Assembly: GCF_000346465.2 (NCBI RefSeq)
Contig: NC_034009.1
Coordinates: forward strand, 31,723,251-31,787,250
Length of the DNA stretch: 64,000 nt
Source: Prunus persica
Taxonomy: Eukaryota > Streptophyta > Magnoliopsida > Rosales > Rosaceae
Reading direction: 5' to 3'
Part shown: in pieces, positions 49,601 through 59,866 of the stretch
Layout: the number at the start of each line of letters is the position of its first letter
Position numbering within the stretch: position 1 is the first letter of the stretch
The notes under the pieces: generated by a model
What the model saw: the letters and a program-made list of their open reading frames with translations, nothing else
What the model was told of the DNA's origin: nothing
Database searches by the model: none
Position numbers and translations under genes: made by a program

Positions 49601-51935
49601 CGGGAATAAATGATGTAAAACGGGCCTACAAATTTTGTATATACGAACGAATTAATCAGGTAAGTTGTTGAACATTGTGGTGCCCACCACACTGTACTCA
49701 AATTTATAATGTTTTTTTCTTTTTGGCCTCTTTCTGTGTTGGGTGGAATCTAATGATTTTGGTATATACAAGCCAGCCAGCCAGCCAGCCAACCATTTAT
49801 GCAGTTTAGTATTTTCCTGCCATCATCATCATGCACTGTTCTTTTCTTAGAGAAGAAGCTTTTAATTTTAAACCTTATTTTGGACACCCAACGGCTATAA
49901 CACAGAGCCATGAATTATTTTCTGTTATTTCTCTTCTATTGTTTCAGGTTCAACCTACTTAATGCTATATGTCTGCTATCATTTCAGAAAATGTTGACCA
50001 AGATAAATTGAAATATATTCTTTTTTATTATTTTTAACTAGAATACTTTGAAAACAGATCCTCAAATATCTCTTCCAGTTGTTGTGTTAGGTTTAAAATA
50101 TATGTGTATTATTTAGATACTTTGTTTTTTTTTGTTTTTTTTTTTATTTTTAAATATTACGTACACGATAATATAAGTTTTTTCTTTCTTTCGTTTTTGC
50201 TGGACAGATAGCACATGCACAGTCAAACCCCAGATAATCAATTTAGGTGATTGTGTCTGTTGGTTAGGTTTATATAAACAATGCTTAACTCACTTAAATA
50301 GTCCTATCCCATAGAAGAGTGTTTAATTAAAATAAGGGTATCATGGGAACATATATTTTTGTTGGTGATCAACCAAGAATTCTTTGGCCTTTTCTACCAC
50401 ATCCATTTATAATAATACAACTTGAGCTAAAGATGTTTACGAGCAGACCATATCGAGTTAGCCAAGTGAAGATTACTCGATATGGTTTGCTCGTCAGAAC
50501 CAGCCCTGACCCAGAGCCCAAAACTATTGAGGTCACCAAAATATGATTTTTTTAGCCTATATATTTACGTTAACCCAAAAAAAAAAAAAAAAAACCCCTC
50601 AAACCATCAATGCCCTAGAAGGAAGTAGCCGTAATCATTAATCACGGCAGCACAAACCTCTTTGAGATTCTCTAAGGAATTAAATATAAATTATATAATA
50701 TAATATTTCAAAAAAAAAAAATAATGAAACCAAACATATGGAAACAAAGAGTTCTTAACCAAAATAAAACAAAAAAATAAAACAAAACAAACAAACAAAC
50801 ATTCTTATCTTAACCAAAAAAAATACCTGGTAGTGGCAGCAACACACATCGGAAGCTTTAGCAATTTGAAGGTCTTTTCTTTGTGTCATCCTTTTTTATA
50901 AATAGATATACAGTAGGATTTGTGTAAGAGACATATTTGTTAACTTATTTTTCTTTTTTATTTGATTTAGCAAAAAATTCAACAGAGATTCTTGTTCTTT
51001 ACAATTGGAAATTTGAAGTTTCGAGTTGAAAAAAGGCTCAAAATTCAAATTTTACTATTCTTTGTTCATTAGTTTTATTATTATTGTTTGTGTTTTTATA
51101 AAAATTAAAAAAATGTTACCTAATAAAATTAATTTGTCGATAATTTTTTTAAAATAATTTTTGTTTTTAATTTATCTAAAAGGACACACTCTAGAAATTT
51201 ACCTTAGAAAACTCAAGACCGGCTCTGTTGCTCGTAAATGTCTTTAGCTCAACTTTGATTATTGAGATCTTCTATAAACACAAGTCATGTCATAATCACA
51301 TTATTACATAAATTGAAATTTATAATAAAGTTTATTAGTAAACAAAGGGAAACCCGTGAAATGATATTAAAAATAACTCTAAAACCTAAAATCTGTAATA
51401 TGATTTATGCGGCAGTGGAAAAAACATTGACTAATTTGTTATGATCATTAAAATACTAAATAAACCAATCTTAAAAGGAAAAATATCACTAAATATAGAA
51501 TTAGTTGGAATGTAATTCGTGATCTAAGACAACATTTTTGTTTTAGGACTAACCAACAGATATTTTCATTATAATTTGAATTATGAACCGTGTATTATAT
51601 ATTTGAAGATAAATATATGGATAAGTCATTTTCTTTGGTGTGGGGGTGTTTTTGAAATTTGGTAGAGAATCATAGTACTAGTAGATTGTGGGGTTGGGCA
51701 GCGAAGAAAGGATAAACCTAAAATCGGCGCTGAAAGAAACAGCCACCCACCCTCCATGTCCATTGCGTGGCAAAGGATACAGACAGCTCTTCTCTTCCCT
51801 CTCTACGCGAATAAAAGTCGCGGTTCCCTGAACCCCGTGACACGTGGTTGAGAGCCACCTACTGGGCCCCACCCTAATTAAAAGGCACAGACAAATCAAA
51901 GTCACAGAGAGAGAAAAGAGCTTAAATTATTGTTA
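46674..51935. other. Gene-free spacer
   Basis: AT-rich, with an A-run at about 48007-48030, (TA)n at 48267-48283, (CCAG)n near 49773-49792, and the hairpin at 50439-50494. Short frames have no domain. At 51690-51905 the composition is higher in GC and a CACGTG core lies at 51841-51846, but no gene can be built. Confidence 0.5.
50439..50494. repeat. Short inverted repeat (20-bp arms)
   Basis: ACGAGCAGACCATATCGAGT and the complement of the right arm, ACGAGCAAACCATATCGAGT, differ at one base. The loop is about 16 bases. Not an evident terminator or gene part. Confidence 0.7.
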
Positions 51936-52192
51936 CTAGCTTTTATAGATGCGCTTCCACGTCTACGAGAGACTTTAAAAAAAATAAATAGATAGTTGTG
52001 TTTCATAAAAATAAGATTTATTATCTTATTTTTCTTTTAATTTTAATTTTTTTAAATATAAAAAAATATAAATTTATCATATTATCCTCATTTAATTAAT
52101 AATTACAATTTTTAATATTTACATTAACTAATGATATTTTTTAATATTTTAAATATTTCACTATTTTTTATTTTTTGCTTTATATATATAGA
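51936..52192 (-). mobile_element. Short non-autonomous Helitron, copy 1
   Basis: On the minus strand it begins TCTATATATATAAAGC at 52192 and ends CTAG at 51936 after a hairpin-like stretch. The flanks are A before TC and T after CTAG, the A|T insertion rule of Helitrons. The internal 'atgaggataatatga' block is shared with copies 2-4. Confidence 0.72.
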
Positions 52193-53875
52193 TTAATATA
52201 TGTATATTATTTTTGGTTGTATATATGTACCTTTTTTTTTTCTATTTTATTTTGGGGAGGCAACGAACTGAAACTTCTGGTACCAAAAAAAAAAAACTTA
52301 TGCAAGTTGTTAAGTGACCATTACACCCGTACCAGTTGGAATTATGAGGATTTTATCTTTTGCCAGATTCTCACCCGGATTAATTTTATTTTTAATTTAT
52401 AAATTAAACGGAGAACAAGTTAGGGATGGAAGTAGCATTCATGATGGGGTAAATTTATGCACTCTACCAACCACAAATTTGATCATAATTAATGACGACA
52501 AAAAGGAATCTATATATAAGTTAGAGAGATTAGGTAAAACTTAAAAGTTAAGAGGAGGGTAATAATAAGTTGTTTTGAGTATGTTGTCCATCAAATTAGA
52601 TATATATGAGCAGAAAAGGTCAACGAAGCTAATTTCTCCAACATATGACCAACCTTATCTGTACATGATATGATCTGCTACCATAGTCTTCTCGAACTGG
52701 GCCTGATCAGGTATACGTACATTGCCCTTCCTTCCAGTTCACACAACAGTTTTGTCTAAATTACAATACTGTACAAGATATGAGTTTTGTCTGTTGCTTA
52801 TGAAACAGACTGTTCTATGGCCCACGCTCTCCAATCAACAATCATAGCCGTTGGATTTAATTGAATTGTCGTCATTGTTGACCCGGTCACAACCCCGAGA
52901 TAAAATATCAACGGCTCATTTTGAGTAGTGGATTGGATGGACGGGTATAGATCTTACCATAGGGATAGGGAGCATCATCCTCGATGCACATTGGGATCTC
53001 ATCTCATGTTCCCCAGCCATTGAAAATCCCTCAATGTCCCCTTTTACCCATTTGCCCATATTCTCATAAGGCGTACGATAGCGCCGCATATGCTCAGCTA
53101 ACATGCGCTCATTTAACCGTTGGCGTCGAGGTTGAGTCATTTCCCATGCAGCAGCGCCAGGAGGCAGCAGTACACGTCTCCCCATAAAATCAATTTTTTT
53201 AACACTATATTTTTCTTTGCTTTAAACCCAATTATTAATAACCTAAGTATTTAATCTTGCGCGTGAAATGGGGGGCCCAATGAGGAATAGTGAACACGCC
53301 GTTTTCGACGGACACGGACGTTAAGGCAGCTTATGAGAGGGGTCAAGGGACTGTGCTTTTATTCACCTTGACGGGATTGACCCCGTGATTAACGGCGTTA
53401 AGGTCGGGGTCTTTCAGGAAGCCCTTGAATTACGCTACAATTCTCTCCCATATTGCTCTTTTTTCGCATTGGTTTCTCTCCTTTTTGTGGATTTTCGGTG
53501 GGGCCCGTAAACGGCTACTTGGGATTTGAGGTATGAGGGTGACAGGTGTCACCGTGTCACGTCAGCTGTGAAGCACCATTTACCAAGTGGGATTTACTAT
53601 AGAGCGATGGGAAACCAATTTAACAAGCAAAAATTCTGTTAAGCCGCATGAACTTTTTGTACAAGTAGGTTATGTTAGTTGATCAATGCACAGTGTGTTC
53701 ATTCTTTATAATCGAATTCAATTTTTTTAATATATATATATATATATATATTAGAGTAGTTTATAATATTATTTTATTCTAAAACCGCACTTCTTCTCCC
53801 TTTTATTGAGCTTACAGTATTATAAAATAAAATTATTATTTTTCAATCAGAAAAATCAATGTAGAGTGCAAGAAG
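52193..53875. other. Gene-free spacer with a GC-richer core
   Basis: The part from about 52850 to 53600 is richer in GC than its surroundings and contains the 89-codon frame described separately. Several CACGTC/GTGTCAC-type motifs lie at 53540-53575. No complete gene was recognised. Confidence 0.45.
52916..53185 (-). CDS. Possible small unidentified CDS or first exon
   Basis: An ATG-initiated frame of 89 residues, basic and Arg/Met-rich (MGRRVLLPPGAAAWEMTQPRRQ...), in a GC-richer island. It shows no signal peptide, membrane segment or domain that I recognise. Inside it the minus strand reads ATGGTAAGATC near 52960, a good splice donor, so the frame could be a first exon that joins DNA further left. 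No partner exon was found. It could equally be a chance frame or a gene relic. Confidence 0.22.
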   Translation of the reverse strand: MGRRVLLPPGAAAWEMTQPRRQRLNERMLAEHMRRYRTPYENMGKWVKGDIEGFSMAGEHEMRSQCASRMMLPIPMVRSIPVHPIHYSK

Positions 53876-54060
53876 ACAGTCCCGATCTTTTGGACCACAG
53901 GAGTCTAAGAGATTGTGGTCACTCACCGTTAGATATTAATCCAATGGTTCAAAAAAGTTTCTTAAAAGGAGTGCAAAAGTGAGTGAACTGTTGAATTTAC
54001 ATCCAATGGTGAGTGACCACAAATCTCTTGGACCCCTATAGTCCAAGAGATCAGGACTGT
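53876..54060. mobile_element. 185-bp MITE with ACAGTCC termini
   Basis: Inverted arms of about 75 bp: ACAGTCCCGATCTTTTGGA at the left, and the complement of the right end ACAGTCCTGATCTCTTGGA. Flanks GCAAGAAG (53868-53875) and GCAAGAAT (54061-54068) give a 7/8 target duplication, suggesting the hAT class. Non-coding. Confidence 0.8.
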
Positions 54061-54866
54061 GCAAGAATAATTAGCGTTTCATTATTTTCCTTTAATGGAA
54101 ATTCGCTCAAAATCTTTTCCAAACCAAATGTACGTATAATCCCCATGAGCATTGACTGTGTCCCTGGGGCGTGTATATTCGTCGCTCAGCCACTGATTTT
54201 GGCCACGTGTCCATTTCCCTGGGCGCCGAAATTTACACGCTGGCCCGGCAATTGAATTGCTCATATGCTTCGACATTATTTACTACACTGCCACCACAAG
54301 CTTGTTAGTTGTGGCAAATCCGTAAATCAGTGCAGTAATTCGAGGGTACTTTAGGAATGAATCTGCACCAATAAACATGAAAAGGGGCGGCACCTTGGGC
54401 GGTTGGCTGATTGAGAATGCAACCGGCTGCTTTTCTTTAATTAAAGAAAATACATTTTTAATAAATAAAAAAAATGAAAGTGTTTAAAGGTGAACTTCTT
54501 TTTGCTGCGAAAGTCTAAATAATGATTATTTTTTAATCTAATGATTCATGCTTTCTCATGCCCACTGTTGTCCTCTACTTTAATTTTTTTATTCTTACTT
54601 TTAATACAATTATAGTTTTAGCACTTTATACCTCTTTGAAGAATGAAGACTTTCAAAGTATAATTTTGAAGCTATGAGTATTTTATTTTATTCGAAAGTC
54701 TTGGACTGAAGGGGGGAGAGGGAGGATGTATGTTGGGCAGTAATTATGTGGTTATCAATCTTCTCATATTATTACGCATATTTATTTATTAATATATATA
54801 TATATATATCTTAGTCCATGACAAAAAACACATAGTTCAAAAAAATATTTGTTATATATTTTAAGG
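54061..54866. other. Spacer, no gene
   Basis: Nothing beyond AT-rich DNA and a (TA)n tract near 54793-54809. Confidence 0.5.
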
Positions 54867-55356
54867 TAGGGGTGTGCATCAATTCGAAATCAATATAATT
54901 TAGTTAATTAGTATCTAATCCAATACAAATTGGACTCTGATTTTTTCAATACAATGCCATGATTGATTTTGATAATTAAAAAAGAAAATAATGAAATATG
55001 AAACATTTATCGTTAGGTTTAATCTAATCAAACATATTAATATATGCAAATGTAAAATATAAATAAAATGATACATAAAATTGTTTTGATTTTATAATAT
55101 ATTAAACATACCTCCATCAAATTATTTAAAATGTTTCAAACATTTTCAATTACAAAAACTAAGATGAGCAAAATAAGCATGAAACTAATTATCTTGGATT
55201 AGATTCTCACAAGTAAATTCGTCATCCGATCCAATCATGTTGGTTTTAGAAATTAAAAATTCAATCCAATCCATTAAATAATCAAAACTGATTAAAATTG
55301 GATTAAATTGGATTGAATCGGTCGATTCAAATTGCATTGAATCTCACACATCCCTA
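54867..55356. mobile_element. Old hAT-type MITE
   Basis: Left end TAGGGGTGTGCA; the complement of the right end reads TAGGGATGTGTG. Flanks TTTTAAGG and ATTCAAGG share 6 of 8 bases as a decayed target duplication. Both subterminal regions carry 'aatccaat/attggatt' repeats. The termini resemble those of the 28444-29354 element, but the body differs. No transposase. Confidence 0.65.
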
Positions 55357-55405
55357 ATTCAAGGTTGAATTAAACTCTAAAAAACTTATTAAATATTTTA
55401 TGAGA

Positions 55406-55602
55406 GCATTTTTGCTCGCCACTTTAACCCAAGGTATATGGTCACCACTTTTCTCAACACTTGACACGTATCTATAAATATAAACATGATTATATAAATC
55501 AAAGTAAAAAGTTAACTATGGTTATGCCTATAAATATGTGTCAAGTAGTAAAAGGGGTGATGAACATATACCTTGGATTAAAATAATAAGCAAAAATATT
55601 TT
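55406..55602. mobile_element. 197-bp foldback element
   Basis: Arms of about 70 bp pair imperfectly: 'aacccaaggtatatggtcacc...acttgacacgtat' against the complement of the right side, 'aatccaaggtatatgttcatc...acttgacacatat'. The flanks share the 14-base string aatattttatgaga (55392-55405 and 55603-55616). Confidence 0.7.
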
Positions 55603-56119
55603 AATATTTTATGAGATCAAGAATAACTGTTTGCCAAAAAGCGACGGATTTACTAGATGAAATGAATGTTGTTACAGCTGTTTTTATTTATTTATGAGCA
55701 TTAGAGTCTTTCTTTACCAAACCAGTAAACGCGTAATTATAATTTCATTTATAACAATCACCAACCCCTACATACAAACAAACCATTGCAAAACAGAAAA
55801 AAGAAATTACCCAGAAGGTGGATAAATAAGAACATACCACCATCACCAAAGATTATTATTTTTTGTAATAAAATTGTATATAATTTGACTAGTTTATTAT
55901 ATAGTTTATCTCGAAATTCTTTTGTGTGGGTCAAAATTTTATGTGTATATATTTTGGGTTCAGTGTGGATTGATGACAAAACATATCACCTATATTTATA
56001 TCGCATACACAAGGCATTATTGAAGAAAAAAATTTAGGTAATCCAGACTTCAGTCAAATATTTAATAAATTCATAGATTCGACATATTATAGTGTTATAA
56101 TCTATTACTTTAAATTAAA

Positions 56120-56428
56120 CTAGTCTTTTTGCACGTGCTTCCGTACCAGTGAGAGTTTTTTTTAATTTATAAATTTATAAATTAAAAATTTATTTTAGAA
56201 TTAAAAAAGATAATGGGTAGTTGTGTTCCATAAAAATATGATTCATTATTTGATTTTTTTTAATTTTAATTTTTTAAATATGAAAAGGTGTGAATTTACC
56301 ATATTATCCTCATTTAATTAATAATTTTAATTCTTAATGTTTGGATTAACCAATGACATTTTCTGGTATTTTGAATGTTTCACCATTTTCTGTCTTTTGC
56401 TTTATATATATATATATATATATATAGA
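56120..56428 (-). mobile_element. Short non-autonomous Helitron, copy 2
   Basis: On the minus strand it begins TC followed by a long TA run and AAAGCAAAAG, and ends GCAAAAAGACTAG at 56120. The flanks give A|T insertion. Internal blocks (aatggtgaaac-like, 'atgaggataatatgg') are shared with copies 1, 3 and 4. Confidence 0.75.
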
Positions 56429-56543
56429 TTACCCATTTAATCCCCTTAATTAAGTTTTAAACAAAAATTATAAATATCTAGCCCTTAATTGGGGATTTTG
56501 ATAGGCAATTTACGGAAAAGAACCCAGTCGTCTTATTTATCTA

Positions 56544-56832
56544 TCTATATATATAAAGCAAAAGGCAGAGAATGGTGAAACATTCAAAATACCAGAAAAT
56601 GCCCTTGGTTAATGCAAACATTAAGAATTCAAATTATTAATTAAATGAGGATAATATGGTAAATTTATATTTTTTCATATTTAAAAAAATTAAAAGAAAA
56701 AGAAAAAGCAGATAATGGATCCCATTTTTATGGAACACAACTACCCATTATCTTTTTTAATTCTAAAATAAATTTACTTATTTTTTTTAAAAAACCCTCT
56801 CACAAGCGCGGAAGCGCGTGCAGAAAGGCTAG
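56544..56832 (+). mobile_element. Short non-autonomous Helitron, copy 3
   Basis: Begins TCTATATATATAAAGC after an A and ends CTAG before a T. The subterminal stretch AGCGCGGAAGCGCG can fold, about 10 bases before the CTAG, as expected of a Helitron 3' end. Copy 4 follows with no spacer. Confidence 0.78.
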
Positions 56833-57111
56833 TATATATAAAGCAAAAGGTAGAGAATGGTGAAACATTTAGAATACTAGAAAATGTCATTGATTAATGC
56901 AAACATTAAGAACTGAAATTATTAATTAAATGAGGATAATATGATAAATTCATACTTTTTTATATTAAAAAAATTAAAATTAAAAAAAAAATTAATAATA
57001 AATTCTATTTTTATAGAACAAAACTTCGCTATCTTTTTTAATTTTAAAATAAATATATATATATTTTTAAAATGCTTCTCGCAGACTTGAAAGTCCATGT
57101 AAAGAAGGTAG
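56833..57111 (+). mobile_element. Short Helitron, copy 4, head-to-tail with copy 3
   Basis: Starts directly after the CTAG of copy 3 with TATATATAAAGC, lacking its own TC end. It matches copy 3 along its length and ends with a small hairpin (GACTT...AAGTC) and GTAG in place of CTAG. It is more diverged than copy 3. Confidence 0.7.
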
Positions 57112-57531
57112 TTTATTTATATACCAGAGAACCATCGTCTTATTAAAGATACGCGGCGATAATAATTTTGTAAAAGAATAACGTAAATAAAATTTAAATA
57201 TATATATATTTTTAAACGGAAAAAGAAAAGGGTGTCCGGTGCAGTCCACAGCTCAACAGCTCCCACTCACACTCAGCAATAAAATGACTTGCCCTTGGCC
57301 TTGTCTTCCTTCTCTCATTAGCCTTTTCGGCTCTCTCTGTCTCCCATAGCTGTAGAGATATTCCCACACGCCTCTCTCTTTCTATCTTTGTCTCTCCTCT
57401 CCCTTCTTCTTCCCCTTCTTATATATAGCTCTCACAAACAATTAAAAAAACTCAGAATAAAGGAAAACCAGAGCAAAAGAAGAAAAACCATTTAATTTTT
57501 GGACCCAAATAGAAGAAAAAGAAAAAGAAAG
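57112..57531 (+). promoter_or_regulatory. XTH promoter and 5' UTR
   Basis: A TATA-type sequence (TTATATATAG, 57419-57428) lies about 105 bases before the ATG. CT-rich DNA surrounds it at 57300-57430, and an AG-rich leader follows at 57460-57531. Confidence 0.6.
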
Positions 57532-59866
57532 ATGGGTTTCTCTCATCTGGGATTGTTTGTCTGTGCTTGCCATGTGCTTGTTCTAGGAGCTCTCGCTTCT
57601 GCTTCATCCAGAAATTTACCAATCATATCCTTTGATGAAGGGTATAACAAGCTTTTTGGAGACGACAACCTCATGATCCTTAGAGATGGGAAATCCGTTC
57701 ATCTCTCACTGGACGAACGGACGGGTGTGTTTCCCTTGGTTGCTCCTGGTCTCGTGTATCATGTGAAATGGATTTGCTTGCTGGTTTTGAGGTGGCGTTT
57801 CTTGATGGGTTTTTGACCAAGTTTTTGTTTCTTTTCCTTTTTGGTGGCTTTGTCTGTGTACAGGGTCTGGATTTGTTTCTCAGGACCTCTACCATCATGG
57901 ATTTTTCAGTGCTTCCATTAAGTTGCCCGCTGATTATACTGCTGGAGTTGTTGTTGCCTTTTATGTGAGTAATCCTGCTTTCCATCTGATAAGTTTTTTA
58001 AAAAAATATTTAAAATTTTCATTTTACTTTCCTTTTTCTTTGTTGTAGTTTAGACTGTGATAAAAAGACAGCCTGATTCTTTCATTCTTCTGACCCAGAT
58101 TTTAATCTTCTAGTTTACAGTTATACTTTGTTGTTTCAGTAAAGATTGATTTTATATGGTCAGCAAAAAATTCCGTACTTTTTTTTTTTTGGGTGGCAAT
58201 TCGAGTCAAGATCTCATCCTATCAATATCACGATACAAACTTGTGTTCTCCTCAGCCTTCAACACAGAGTATATGATAACCCAGATAGGCTGCTCTTAAA
58301 TTTCTTCCTTGAATTTGTATTTCATGACGTGAAGTTCAAAACTTTAAATGAACCTGGTTGCACCAGATGAGTTTTTTTTTCTTCCTTGAATTTATGTTCA
58401 AGGTTCGTCCTATTGAAACAAATAAATTTCGTTATTTATCCTATGAGTATAAATTTCCATCCACATGTATGTTTTTTTTTTTGGTTTTAAAATTTTCCAT
58501 TAGACCGTTAAGTTTCTATTTTTATTTTTAAAAGCTTGTTCTAATCTCATTTATGTTTTAACAGATGTCAAATGGTGACATGTTTCCGAAGAACCATGAC
58601 GAAATTGATTTTGAGTTTTTGGGGAATATACGAGGCAAAGAATGGAGGATTCAGACCAATGTTTATGGCAATGGAAGCACCAGCACCGGCAGAGAAGAGA
58701 GATACAATCTCTGGTTTGATCCTTCTGATGATTTCCATCAGTACAGTATTCTCTGGACTGACTCTCAGATCATGTGAGCATCAAACAAAACTCACCGCAC
58801 TAAATTTAGATTAATACGTTAAATCTACGGCATATCATCTTTTTATAAAGCATATTTTCCCATTATTGTCACTAATAATATCATTTTCTCTGAAGTCTGG
58901 AGTTTACTGTTTTTTGGGTTTGATGTGATGCCTCTGCTGTGGAGCAGAGGCACGGTTTCTGCTTTTAGTAAAATACAGAACTTGCTCTGTTTTTCCCCAT
59001 AATACCGCCTCTTGTTTCATCAAAACCAGTTGTCGTGTGGTAGCTGATGCTCTGTTCAATTTCTGATTCAAGAAAAAAGAAAGGTATAGGGAATTTTAGT
59101 TTGAACGGTAGATTCTAAGTTTAAGGGACAGATACAACCAGATTTTGGGTTGACTGAGACTACCACAACCACTAGGCTTAGTTGATGCAAGTTTTGGTTT
59201 TAGGAGGACTGGAAGAAAATGGAATAATTCTAGGGAAGTTCTCGTTCTTAGTGATTATAGAGAAACTAAAGAGAAAAAAGTTATGTTTTCTTTATGAGTT
59301 ATGTAATTGAGATTTTAACTGTGTTCTTGTTTCCAATGTCTATTACTTACAGATTTTATGTGGACGATGTTCCCATTAGAGAGGTTAAGAGAACAGAATC
59401 TATGGGTGGTGACTTTCCCTCTAAGCCAATGTCATTGTATGCCACAATATGGGATGGATCTGATTGGGCTACCAATGGTGGAAAATACAGAGTGAATTAC
59501 AAGTATGCCCCGTATTTGGCCCAGTTCTCTGACCTTGTTCTACACGGCTGTGCAGTTGATCCAATTGAACAGTTATCCAAGAAGTGTGATAACACCCGAA
59601 GTTCTGAATCGGTACCTACTGGTGTTACACGCCTACAAAGAATTAAAATGGATAGTTTCAGGAAGAAGCACATGACATACTCCTACTGCTATGACAGAAT
59701 CCGATACAAGTCTCCTCCTCCAGAGTGTGTGATTAATCCCCAAGAAGCTGAAAGGCTGCGAGTGTTTGACCCCGTCACATTCGGGAAAGGGAGACGCCAC
59801 CATGGAAAGCATCACCACCGGAGCAGAGGAAGCCAGGCAGAGGGCCACTTCTATATGAATATATAA
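57532..59866 (+). CDS. XTH28: Xyloglucan endotransglucosylase/hydrolase, group III (XTH27/28-like)
   Basis: Four exons, 57532-57724, 57864-57964, 58565-58773 and 59353-59866; GT-AG introns, phase-consistent; 338 residues. Start is the ATG of MGFSH; the frame upstream opens only with TTG. A signal peptide covers about residues 1-26. The GH16 catalytic motif [10 protein letters not shown] places the nucleophile at E111 and the acid/base at E115, with an N-glycosylation site at N134 just after, as in XTHs. The XET C-terminal region with paired Cys follows (HGCAVDP, SYCYD, PECVIN). The extended basic His/Arg-rich tail ([14 protein letters not shown]) is typical of the XTH27-30 branch. The enzyme acts in the cell wall, cutting and rejoining xyloglucan. 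XTH27 and XTH28 cannot be separated here. Confidence 0.93.

Noticed and set aside
57499..57531. Longer XTH start (11 extra basic residues)
   Set aside because: It would start at TTG; the first ATG is 57532 and gives a normal signal peptide.
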